Origin: Psychrobacter sp. NZS113
GTDB taxonomy: Bacteria; Pseudomonadota; Gammaproteobacteria; Pseudomonadales; Moraxellaceae
Reading direction: 5' to 3'
Assembly: GCF_015864825.1 (NCBI RefSeq)
Contig: NZ_JADYWL010000001.1
Location: 310,001-374,000, forward strand
Length of the DNA stretch: 64,000 nt
Below, piece by piece: positions 17,686 through 25,500 of this stretch. The notes under the pieces were generated by a model. The model worked only from the letters and a program-made list of their open reading frames with translations. It made no database searches and was not told the DNA's origin. The position numbers were made by a program, and so were the translations under genes. The first letter of the stretch is position 1; each line of letters begins with the position of its first letter.

Positions 17686-18393
17686 ATGCCACTCAAACTT
17701 ATTTTGTTTTCAGGATTTGCAGGTGCAACGGTATTTATCGGTGGACTATTAGCCAATATGTTTGACCATCATATTAAAGACAGTCCGGTTAAATCACAGT
17801 TGGTTCACACGTTAATGTCCTTTGGCGCAGGTATTATTTTGTCTGCACTGGCATTGGTATTAGTACCCAAAGGCATGGATGAATTGAGCGTTTGGGGAGT
17901 GATGGGATCATTTTCATTTGGTGCTATCTTATTTATGTTGATAGACCGAAAGCTAGCATCGTCAGGCAGTCAGCAGGCAACGTTGTTAGCGATGATGATG
18001 GATTTTGTGCCAGAGTCTATTGCTTTAGGTGCTGTTTTCGCAATCGAGCCACAAATGGCATTGCTATTGGCTATTTTTATTGGTTTACAGAATCTGCCTG
18101 AATCCTTTAATTCGTTTCGTGATTTAGTGCGCAGCGGTTTCAGTGTGGGAAAGACATTGACCATATTTTTTGGTTTAAGCTTTTTTGGGGTTATATCTGC
18201 CTTAGTCGGGCATTTTTTGCTGAGTCAGCATCCTAATATTACTGCACATTTAATGACGTTTGCGAGTGGTGGCATCCTTTATTTACTGATTCAAGACATC
18301 ATTCCTGAAAGTAAATTAGATAATAATTATCTGACGTCATTGGGTGCATCACTAGGGTTTTTGGTCGGCGTGGTCGGTGAAATGGTCATTTAG
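17686..18393 (+). CDS. ZIP-family-like metal transporter
   Basis: A 235-residue integral membrane protein with about eight hydrophobic segments, preceded by AATAAGGAAA. The order MMDFVPESIALGA, then GLQNLPESFNSFRD, corresponds to membrane segments 4 and 5 of ZIP/ZupT transporters. There the canonical metal-binding motifs are HNxPEG-like. In this protein the histidines are replaced (DF and QN), while both Pro-Glu pairs remain. Divalent metal transport is therefore plausible, but selectivity may differ. It is a single gene; the regulatory RNA locus lies immediately downstream. Confidence 0.78.
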   Translation: MPLKLILFSGFAGATVFIGGLLANMFDHHIKDSPVKSQLVHTLMSFGAGIILSALALVLVPKGMDELSVWGVMGSFSFGAILFMLIDRKLASSGSQQATLLAMMMDFVPESIALGAVFAIEPQMALLLAIFIGLQNLPESFNSFRDLVRSGFSVGKTLTIFFGLSFFGVISALVGHFLLSQHPNITAHLMTFASGGILYLLIQDIIPESKLDNNYLTSLGASLGFLVGVVGEMVI

Positions 18394-18433
18394 CCATACA
18401 AAAGCAAGAAAAATTGGCTTGTTATTAAAAAGC

Positions 18434-18453
18434 GTGTAAGCATATGCTTACAC
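18434..18453 (+). promoter_or_regulatory. GacA-type upstream activating sequence
   Basis: GTGTAAGCATATGCTTACAC is a perfect 20-bp palindrome and contains an exact TGTAAG-N6-CTTACA, the consensus GacA/UvrY box of rsmX/Y/Z and csrB genes in gammaproteobacteria. It lies about 65 bp before the inferred start of the downstream RNA. No T run follows, so it is not a terminator of the ZIP-like gene. Confidence 0.85.
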
Positions 18454-18499
18454 TCAATGACGCTTATGCGACTTAACATCAGGTTAGGAATTGGGCATT

Positions 18500-18783
18500 A
18501 TAGTCACACGGCATTAGGAAATGTGACTCAAGGATTGAGTTGACCGCATTAAGGATAATGACTGACTTATTGGCATCAGGATGATAATAATAAGTGAGGT
18601 AAGGACACATAACCTTTGCTGATAGCAGTAGTTAATGCTGTAGACGTAGTAAATAGGGCAGGATGCCCAGTATCACAATATGCTGAAGACTATGCAAGGA
18701 TGTATAGAAACGGTCGTGATAGGTAACATGGATAGTTAACAATAAAACCGCATAACAATTAATTGCTATGCGGTTTTATCGTG
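18500..18783 (+). ncRNA. Predicted CsrB/RsmY/RsmZ-like CsrA-sequestering RNA
   Basis: No protein is encoded here. Eight successive short hairpins display GGA in their loops: 18503-18527, 18527-18540 (CTCA-AGGA-TTGAG), 18547-18560 (CATT-AAGGAT-AATG), 18566-18594 (CAT-CAGG-ATG), 18597-18615, 18656-18668 (GGGCA-GGA-TGCCC), 18690-18707 (AAGGAT loop) and 18724-18738. CsrA/RsmA binds A(N)GGA in hairpin loops. A promoter-like TTAACA-N17-CATTAT (18473-18501) sits after a perfect GacA box. A perfect 11-bp terminator stem ends the unit. The RNA would be about 275 nt, longer than RsmY/RsmZ (about 120 nt) and shorter than CsrB (about 370 nt). The 5' end is inferred. Confidence 0.85.
18744..18781 (+). terminator. 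Rho-independent terminator of the predicted regulatory RNA
   Basis: Perfect 11-bp arms AAAACCGCATA / TATGCGGTTTT (18744-18777) enclose a 12-base AT-rich loop, ending in TTTT. It lies over 350 bp after the ZIP-like stop codon, so it belongs more naturally to the RNA gene. Confidence 0.88.
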
Positions 18784-18886
18784 TCTGGACATTAAGAAAA
18801 GTATGTCAATTCAAACGGCGAACAGCTCTCTACCTATCAGCTCGTACTCAATATATTTATCCATTACTATAGAAACCATTATCCAA

Positions 18887-18927
18887 TAAAAAGCCGCATA
18901 GTTTGTATGCGGCTTTTTGTTTTTTAT
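18887..18927 (-). terminator. Terminator of the csbD-like gene
   Basis: The arms AAAAAGCCGCAT / ATGCGGCTTTTT enclose a 7-base loop, with T runs on both strands. It lies 12 bp beyond the csbD-like stop codon and may also stop plus-strand transcription. Confidence 0.88.
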
Positions 18928-18939
18928 AATTAAAATGAA

Positions 18940-19143
18940 TTAATATTTATTTTCACGGCGCCAGTCATCTACTTCACGCTCAGCGTCGTCTTTGGCATGG
19001 CCATAACGCTCTTGTACACGGCCAACCAACTTGTCACGGCTGCCTTCAATGTGCGTTAAATCGTCGTCAGTTAGTTCAGCCCATTTTTGCTTTGCTGAGC
19101 CTTTTAGCTGATTCCATTCACCTTTTAGCGTATGTTCATTCAT
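18940..19143 (-). CDS. CsbD-family stress protein
   Basis: A 67-residue, highly charged protein with the CsbD pattern: MNEHTLKGEWNQLKGSAKQK at the start, then KLVGRVQERYG. E. coli YjbJ is the best known member. These are abundant general-stress proteins of unknown mechanism. The start has AAGGAAG 6-7 bases upstream. It has its own terminator. Confidence 0.92.
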   Translation of the reverse strand: MNEHTLKGEWNQLKGSAKQKWAELTDDDLTHIEGSRDKLVGRVQERYGHAKDDAEREVDDWRRENKY

Positions 19144-19572
19144 TATTTTCTTCCTTATTTTATTGGACGTTTTTGATTACTTTTTGATTACATCGTGTTT
19201 TTAACTAATCTTATTATTGGTTATTTTTATAATTATCTAATCACAAAAGCAGTTGGTTTTTATTAGTATTGACTGCCTTGTGGTAATAAATATAATCAGT
19301 TTTAACAGTGGTGTCTGTACATCCAATGTTTATAGTGTTGCTTAATTATAATGAATGGCATAGGTCTGTTACCTGTACCATCATTGTGTCAAAATCGCGC
19401 TCACTTGTGTTTGCAATACGTAGTAGCTACCAAGCATTTTTCCATGAAATTATAATTTCAAAGCCATTTAAATTTATAAAACCACTCTGCTGCATGCTAC
19501 ATAATTAGAAGAATGTAGATGGTAAGGCAGCTACAATGCGGTCAAACTTATAAATAACTTTTAACGTTGATA
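19144..19572. other. Intergenic region
   Basis: About 430 bp of AT-rich DNA. A 66-codon frame at 19308-19508 has no support. Nothing else is recognised beyond the presumed csbD promoter. Confidence 0.4.
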
Positions 19573-20820
19573 TTACGGCGTAGGATTTTTTAAAGTGGCC
19601 AAATATGTGTGATAGCGTTTGGTTAGCTTTTTTAATCGAATGCGATCAGCAATGAGTGAGAATATCGGTGAAGCATCGGGTTTAGGTAGCTTGCCTTTAC
19701 CCATGCGCTGCAGTTGGCGCTTGATCACTGCCATAGTAGCAACAGCGCTCAAGGTTTTATCACGCCATTGCACGACTGGATTATGAGCGCTAGTAGTTTC
19801 ATATTTTTTCCAATCATTGAGTAATGAAGGGTTCATGGCAAGAGCGGTTCCCATACCAACGATATCAATCCCTTGCGCGAGTACATTTTCTGCAACGGCC
19901 AAGCGTCTAACACCACCTGTGGTCATCACTGGCATGGTAGCTACCTGCGCAATCTCTTTTGCAAAATCTAAAAAATAGGCTTCTCGTTGTAGCGTTCTGC
20001 CGTCTGCCGTACTACCTTGCATAGCAGGACTTTCGTAACTGCCACCAGACAGCTCAACCAAATCTACCGCCAATTCATTCATAGCTAAAACAACCACTTT
20101 TGCATCGTCTGCATCAAACCCACCACGTTGAAAATCTGCTGAATTTATTTTGACCCCAACGGCAAAACTGGGTGACACTTCAGCACGAACCGCTTTAATG
20201 ACTGCAATCAATAGTCGCATACGGTTTTCAATTGAGCCGCCATATTCATCTTGGCGCTTATTGGTCAGTGGTGATAAAAACTGAGAAATGAGATAACCGT
20301 GAGCGGCATGAATTTGTACGCCATCAAACCCCGCCTGTTCGGCTCTGACTGCTGTGTCTACGAAGCGTTGAATGAGCTGTTCAATATCTTGTAGCGTCAT
20401 GGCTCGGGGTTGGCTAAATAAACCAGAGTGCTTACCCAAGTCAATGGCCACATCAGAAGGCGACAACACATCCCCGCCCATGGCAGCATACACTTGACGG
20501 CCAGGATGGTTGAGTTGCATCCAAACGTGCGTATTGTTTTGTTTGGCAGCCTGCGCCCATGCTGTGAAAGGAGCCATGTCGCTGTATTTATCTAATACGA
20601 TGCCACCAGGCCCAGTCATTGCGCGACCATCGACCATGACATTACCTGTAATCAATAATCCTGTACCGCCATTGGCCCAGTGCTGATATAAGAGCAGTAG
20701 ATCAGTGCCAGGAATTTGTCCTTCATCCGCCATGTTTTCTTCCATAGCAGCTTTAGCCAAGCGGTTAGGAAGGGTAGCGCCACAAGGCAATGTGAAAGGG
20801 AAAAAAACAGATGATGTCAT
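19573..20820 (-). CDS. NADH:flavin oxidoreductase (Old Yellow Enzyme family)
   Basis: An FMN-dependent TIM-barrel oxidoreductase of 415 residues. Typical motifs are LPNRLAKAAMEENMAD at the N-terminus, QLNHPGRQ, the substrate-side VQIHAAHGYLISQFLSPL, and NKRQDEYGGSIENRMR. PVMTTGGVRR and GIDIVGMGTALAM close the FMN phosphate site. The natural substrate is unknown; the family reduces activated C=C bonds. It is divergent from the TetR-type gene, with a palindromic operator candidate between them, so that regulator probably controls it. Confidence 0.9.
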   Translation of the reverse strand: MTSSVFFPFTLPCGATLPNRLAKAAMEENMADEGQIPGTDLLLLYQHWANGGTGLLITGNVMVDGRAMTGPGGIVLDKYSDMAPFTAWAQAAKQNNTHVWMQLNHPGRQVYAAMGGDVLSPSDVAIDLGKHSGLFSQPRAMTLQDIEQLIQRFVDTAVRAEQAGFDGVQIHAAHGYLISQFLSPLTNKRQDEYGGSIENRMRLLIAVIKAVRAEVSPSFAVGVKINSADFQRGGFDADDAKVVVLAMNELAVDLVELSGGSYESPAMQGSTADGRTLQREAYFLDFAKEIAQVATMPVMTTGGVRRLAVAENVLAQGIDIVGMGTALAMNPSLLNDWKKYETTSAHNPVVQWRDKTLSAVATMAVIKRQLQRMGKGKLPKPDASPIFSLIADRIRLKKLTKRYHTYLATLKNPTP

Positions 20821-20896
20821 GATGGCAACCTAAAAATTTCGTTTTGTGAAGCACGAGTTCTACTATGGATTTCACTATAGACTTATGGTTTAAATG

Positions 20897-20912
20897 ACTA
20901 TAACCTTATAGT
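20897..20912. promoter_or_regulatory. Palindromic operator candidate for the adjacent TetR-family regulator
   Basis: ACTATAA-CC-TTATAGT is a perfect 7+7 inverted repeat in the 221-bp divergent region. Partial matches (CACTATAG at about 20871, AATAGTTAT at about 20919) flank it. TetR-type dimers commonly bind such sites next to their own gene. Confidence 0.6.
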
Positions 20913-21041
20913 TGAAACAATAGTTATCGGCGTGTGGCCGTCATCATCACATTTTTTCGGCACAATAGCACTCAAGGTAAATTACTGGTGTGTCGATTTA
21001 ATTATTTATCGAGTAAGTAAATAAAGAAGGATGCTTTTTCA

Positions 21042-21740
21042 TTGACTGTACTAGCGCAACATTTGGTTGTACCAACAGAGTCTAAACGCGAGATGGCGAA
21101 AGCCAAAACACGCCGTGCATTACTAAAAAGTGCATTAAGACTGTACAGCTTAGAGGGCGCTCAGGGCATGAGTATGAATAAAGTGGCCAAAGGCGCTGGT
21201 ATTGCACAGCCCAGTTTTTATAACCATTTTGATAGCCTAGACGCGCTGCAAAATGAATTGAGCACCCAGTTAAAGGATAATTACTTATCGCCCATGCGAC
21301 TGGCCTGGGTCGATATGCTCAAAGATTATGATGTATTGAGTAAAGTGCAGTTCAATGAGCGCTGTCAGCAATGTTTGGTGATGATCTTTGATTCGGCCTT
21401 TCAAAATATTGCACTGTTTCAGCATTTGTTAGAAGATCGCCCTCGGTTTACTGCCAATATAGAAAACCAATCTTCGTTAAACAACGGATTGGGTAATCTG
21501 GTCACCGAGATACAAGAAGAGTGGACAGAGATATTTATTCAAGGATTGCAGCTATCCAATCGTTCTTGTGAACGCAGTGCTGTCAATCTTTGTGTTGATA
21601 TTGCTGCTGCACAAGTACATGAGCTCATATTAGGCTGTCATCAGCAGCGCTACTCAAGGCAGCAAGCGATTGATACGTTAAGCAGCAGCTTTGATGCACT
21701 GTTCGCCAATTTTTTGCACGGAAGCAATAGTAGTGAATAA
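21042..21740 (+). CDS. TetR/AcrR-family transcriptional regulator
   Basis: The N-terminal helix-turn-helix region reads KTRRALLKSALRLYSLEGAQGMSMNKVAKGAG (given here in outline, about residues 22-54), followed by IAQPSFYNHFDSLDAL, the standard TetR pattern. The ligand domain is not recognisable by specificity. A TTG start at 21042 has AAGAAGG about 11 bases upstream. An ATG at 21093 (MAKAKTRR) is the alternative. It is divergent from the OYE-like gene and 65 bp upstream of the molybdopterin oxidoreductase, with which it likely forms an operon. Confidence 0.9.
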   Translation: MTVLAQHLVVPTESKREMAKAKTRRALLKSALRLYSLEGAQGMSMNKVAKGAGIAQPSFYNHFDSLDALQNELSTQLKDNYLSPMRLAWVDMLKDYDVLSKVQFNERCQQCLVMIFDSAFQNIALFQHLLEDRPRFTANIENQSSLNNGLGNLVTEIQEEWTEIFIQGLQLSNRSCERSAVNLCVDIAAAQVHELILGCHQQRYSRQQAIDTLSSSFDALFANFLHGSNSSE

Positions 21741-21805
21741 CGATAATAAGCGACAACTATTATCGTAAAAACTAGGATTAATCAAACACAACAAGGAGAG
21801 TTATT

Positions 21806-23980
21806 ATGGCCACAACCATGGCTACACCAACGTTAGGCGAAGCGCAAACGCATTTTAGAACTTGTACATTGTGCGAGGCCATGTGCGGTGTTGAGATAAA
21901 GCATGATGGTGAACAAGTATTATCGATTAAAGGCGATAAAAACGACCCTTTTTCTCAAGGGTATATTTGTCCAAAAGCAACGGCTTTACAGGATTTGCAT
22001 GAAGATCCTGACCGTCTGCGTCAGCCTGTCGAAAGAACGGCCGATGGCTGGAAAACCATCAGTTGGCCCGAAGCGTTGGATAAAGTGGCCGCTGGTATTC
22101 AATCAGTACAGCAAAAGTATGGCCAAAATGCATTGGGGGTCTATCTTGGCAACCCTAACGTGCATAACATGGGCGGTATGCTGACCATCAAACAGCTGCT
22201 CACTAGCTTAAAAACGCGCAGTCGATTTTCTGCCACTTCAATTGACCAACTGCCGCACCATATCGTCAGTATGCACTTATTTGGCCATATGCTACGCATT
22301 CCAGTTCCTGATGTGAATCACACTCAGTATATGCTCATTATCGGCGGTAATCCGCTGGCCTCTAACGGCAGTATCATGACCGCCCCAAACATGCGCCAAA
22401 AACTAAAAGACATCAAAGCCCGTGATGGCAAAGTGGTGGTGATTGACCCAAGACGTACAGAAACTGCTGACATTGCCAGCGAACACCATTTTATTCGTCC
22501 TGCAACAGATGTATTGCTGTTACTGGCGATGCTCAATGAGATCTATGCACAAGGCTATGCTAAGTTAGATACTAGAGTGGCTGCCTTGGCACCAGAGATT
22601 GATCGACTTGCTTTGTTTGCCAAAGAGTACACGGCTGAATCTGTAGCAGACATTACGGGTATTACGGCTGCTGAAATCAAACGTATTGTCAAAGAATTCT
22701 GCGAAGCGGAAAGCTCAGTCTGCTACGGCCGAATGGGTATTTCGGTGCAAGAGTTTGGCCTACTGAGTCAGTACCTGTCTATGGTCATTAATATCGTCAC
22801 AGGACGCTTAGACGAAGTGGGCGGGCTGATGTTCCCTAATCCTGCAATGGACGTTGTGAACAGCTCAGGCCCAGGCTATTTGGGTAAACGCCACAGCCGA
22901 GTGAGCAACTTGCCTGATTTTAATGGCGAGTATCCTGTGGTCGCCATGGCAGATGAGATGTTGGTCGAGGGCGAGGGGCAATTAAAAGGATTCGTCACCG
23001 TTGCGGGTAACCCTGTGCTCAGTACCCCAAATGGTGAAAAGCTAGACGAAGCGCTGTCAAAACTAGAGTTTATGGTGTCACTCGATTACTTTGTGACCGA
23101 GACCAGTCGTCATGCCAATATTATCTTGCCGCCTGTATCGCCACTAGAGCGTGACCATTATGATGTTACGTTTAACGGTTTTGCTGTCCATAATGTCGCC
23201 AAATACTCGCCCGCCTTGTTTGAGAGATCAGAAGAGACGAGACATGATTGGGAGATTTATTTAGAGCTCGCAGCGCGCTTGGATAAAGATGCGCCAGAAG
23301 CAACGCAAAAAGAGCGTGCAGCGATAAAAGCATTTGGGCCGAAATTTGTTTTAGAGCAAGGTCTAAAGTATGGGCCTTATAAAGAGGTCACGTTAGATGT
23401 GCTCATGGAAAACCCGCATGGTATCGATTTAGGGCCTCTACATAGTATGTTGCCAGACGCTATTAAGCACGCAGACAAGCAGATTCATCTTCATGTCGAT
23501 TTTTATCAAGCAGATTTAGCACGGGTGAGAGAGATGGTACAGCAGTATAACGATAATGAGATTTTGCTCATTGGCCGTCGTCATGTGCGTAGCAACAACT
23601 CATGGTTGCACAACAGCCATCGATTGGTAAAAGGCAAATCTCGTTGTACATTGATGCTGCATCCTGACACAGCGGCACAGCATGGCATTGTTGATGGTCA
23701 ATCTGTAAAAGTCACCTCACGGATTAGCAGTGTGATCATTGCAGCAGAAGTGACCGACGAGCTGATGCCAGGCGTGGTGAGTATTCCGCATGGCTTTGGT
23801 CACGGCCGTAAAGGGGTCAAGCAAAAAATCGCCCAAGCAAATGCAGGGGTGAGTGTGAACGATTTGACTGATGACACTTTGATTGACCAGTTAAGTGGTA
23901 ATGCGGCAGTTAACGGTGTACCGGTACAATTGGAAGCCCTTGAATCAGTAACAGATGACGCATTGGCTACCGCATCATAA
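21806..23980 (+). CDS. Molybdopterin-dependent oxidoreductase (DMSO reductase superfamily)
   Basis: A 724-residue enzyme with an N-terminal [4Fe-4S] site (C20, C23, C27, C55: CTLCEAMC ... GYICPKA). Molybdopterin-guanine-dinucleotide domains follow (LIIGGNPLASN, VVVIDPRRTETA, GRMGISVQEFG) and then a C-terminal cofactor-binding barrel (LIGRRHVRSNNSWLHN, VSIPHGFGHGR). There is no twin-arginine signal, so it is cytoplasmic. The segment that normally supplies the Cys or SeCys Mo ligand (around SATSIDQLPHH) contains neither, suggesting another ligand. The substrate is unknown. AAGGAGAG lies about 8 bases before the ATG. Context with TetR and an OYE relative suggests an inducible redox pathway. Confidence 0.88.
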   Translation: MATTMATPTLGEAQTHFRTCTLCEAMCGVEIKHDGEQVLSIKGDKNDPFSQGYICPKATALQDLHEDPDRLRQPVERTADGWKTISWPEALDKVAAGIQSVQQKYGQNALGVYLGNPNVHNMGGMLTIKQLLTSLKTRSRFSATSIDQLPHHIVSMHLFGHMLRIPVPDVNHTQYMLIIGGNPLASNGSIMTAPNMRQKLKDIKARDGKVVVIDPRRTETADIASEHHFIRPATDVLLLLAMLNEIYAQGYAKLDTRVAALAPEIDRLALFAKEYTAESVADITGITAAEIKRIVKEFCEAESSVCYGRMGISVQEFGLLSQYLSMVINIVTGRLDEVGGLMFPNPAMDVVNSSGPGYLGKRHSRVSNLPDFNGEYPVVAMADEMLVEGEGQLKGFVTVAGNPVLSTPNGEKLDEALSKLEFMVSLDYFVTETSRHANIILPPVSPLERDHYDVTFNGFAVHNVAKYSPALFERSEETRHDWEIYLELAARLDKDAPEATQKERAAIKAFGPKFVLEQGLKYGPYKEVTLDVLMENPHGIDLGPLHSMLPDAIKHADKQIHLHVDFYQADLARVREMVQQYNDNEILLIGRRHVRSNNSWLHNSHRLVKGKSRCTLMLHPDTAAQHGIVDGQSVKVTSRISSVIIAAEVTDELMPGVVSIPHGFGHGRKGVKQKIAQANAGVSVNDLTDDTLIDQLSGNAAVNGVPVQLEALESVTDDALATAS

Positions 23981-24028
23981 ACCTTGATGGATAACGCAAT
24001 CACTTAAGAATTGTCCTAAATTTAAAGT

Positions 24029-24069
24029 AAAAAGAAGGCGCTTACCTACAATAAGCGTCTTCTTTTTTT
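24029..24069 (+). terminator. Bidirectional terminator between the molybdoenzyme gene and dadA
   Basis: Stem GAAGGCGCTTA / TAAGCGTCTTC with one wobble pair and a 7-base loop, followed by seven T on the plus strand and TTTTT on the minus strand. Confidence 0.88.
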
Positions 24070-24099
24070 GCATGAAACTTTAATCTATTGCTTATATGA

Positions 24100-25425
24100 T
24101 CAAGTGCTCATACCGACAAAGTCAAAATCAACGTTAGGGGTTTCGCCTTGGATTAATAAACTAAGGGCTTTTGCAGAACCACAAGAATGCGTCCAACCCA
24201 GCGTACCATGCCCAGTATTGAGCCATAAGTTGTCAAAAGTCGCTGAGGCATTATGGCTGCCGTGTTTGACTTGACCGCAGTGTGCGCGACCAATAAGGGG
24301 CACGTTCGATGGGGTCATCGGGCGCAGTCCTGTCCAATATTGCACAGAGTTTGCAATGATACCTTTCGGAAATAATTGCTGCACGCGGCGAGTAATGGCT
24401 TCACAGCGCGTAGCATTTAGGTCTAGGTTATAGCCATTGAATTCAGCCGTACCAGCCACCCGTAATTTGTCACCCAGTCGTGAGGTGACTAGCTTAAACT
24501 CATCATCAATTAAGCTCACAAAAGGCGCTAAATGTGGAGCGCGCGGGTTGACGGTATAGGTGGCAGAGTAGCCTTTTGCTGGAAATATTGGCGCGTGTAT
24601 GCCCAAAGGTTTTAACAATGACACGCTATAGCTGCCAAGCGCCAACACATAAGTACCTGCAGTAAAGGTCTGGGCATTTTCACCTGCTGGGCGAATGGTA
24701 ATACTGTGTACGTGCGGACGCGAAGAGTCTGTATCGGTATTGAGTGCTAAAATCTCAGTATCATATAAAAACTGTACACCAGCATCGATGCAGCGCTGCG
24801 CTAACCGCTGCGTAAATAGATGGGCATTGCCAGATTCATCACGACTGGTATAGGTTGCCCCAGTGAGTTTGTGAGCAATTGGGTAAAGCGCTGGCTCTAA
24901 ATTGACGGCGTTATTGATATCAATCACGTAACGCTCACAACCGAGCGCTTGCATGCGTTCAGTTGGTTCAATGGCGGCATCAAACTCTGCCTGATTGGTA
25001 TAAAAATGCATGATGCCGCGTGTTTGCTGTTCGTAATCAATACCGATATCCGCACGCAGCTGCTGCAAAGCGTCTCTGGAATACAGACCCAAACGTACCA
25101 TTTGCACTAGATTGGCATCGGCTTTGTCAGCGCGGCATTCTTGCAGAAATTGCATCGCCCATTTTAATTGAGCTTTGTCAGCCCGCAAGCGATACAGTAG
25201 CGGGGCATCTTCTTTAAACAACCATTTGAGTGCTTTCATCGGAGTCGCAGGGTTGGCCCAAGGCGTGGCATGCGACACCGATATTTGGCCACCATTTGCA
25301 AATGAGGTTTGCAAGCCTGCTGCGGGTTCACGCTCAATCACAGTCACATCATAGCCTGCTTGACGAAGATACCATGCGGTGGTCACACCGACCACGCCTG
25401 CTCCAAGTACTGCAACATGTGTCAT
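24100..25425 (-). CDS. dadA: D-amino acid dehydrogenase
   Basis: DadA is a membrane-associated FAD enzyme that oxidises D-alanine and other D-amino acids to 2-oxo acids. The 441-residue protein begins with the FAD-binding VAVLGAGVVGVTTAWYL (GxGxxG). It carries FANGGQISVSHATPWANP, the typical DadA segment. The C-terminal part has TGLRPMTPSNVPLIGR and LNTGHGTLGWTHSCGSA. It lies 75 bp downstream of ygfZ on the same strand. No alanine racemase or Lrp-type regulator is adjacent. Confidence 0.95.
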   Translation of the reverse strand: MTHVAVLGAGVVGVTTAWYLRQAGYDVTVIEREPAAGLQTSFANGGQISVSHATPWANPATPMKALKWLFKEDAPLLYRLRADKAQLKWAMQFLQECRADKADANLVQMVRLGLYSRDALQQLRADIGIDYEQQTRGIMHFYTNQAEFDAAIEPTERMQALGCERYVIDINNAVNLEPALYPIAHKLTGATYTSRDESGNAHLFTQRLAQRCIDAGVQFLYDTEILALNTDTDSSRPHVHSITIRPAGENAQTFTAGTYVLALGSYSVSLLKPLGIHAPIFPAKGYSATYTVNPRAPHLAPFVSLIDDEFKLVTSRLGDKLRVAGTAEFNGYNLDLNATRCEAITRRVQQLFPKGIIANSVQYWTGLRPMTPSNVPLIGRAHCGQVKHGSHNASATFDNLWLNTGHGTLGWTHSCGSAKALSLLIQGETPNVDFDFVGMST

Positions 25426-25500
25426 AGGGTTCTCTACTGTGATTGTCTAATGGCCTGACAGCAATGGGTTAAACTTTTAACACCATTTATAGGGCAAATT

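Noticed and set aside
18434..18453. Palindrome as terminator of the ZIP-like gene
   Set aside because: No T run follows. The inner 18 bp match the GacA box exactly, and a GGA-hairpin RNA lies downstream.
19308..19508. 66-codon frame upstream of csbD
   Set aside because: No ribosome site or family; hydrophobic-cysteine composition typical of chance frames in AT-rich DNA.
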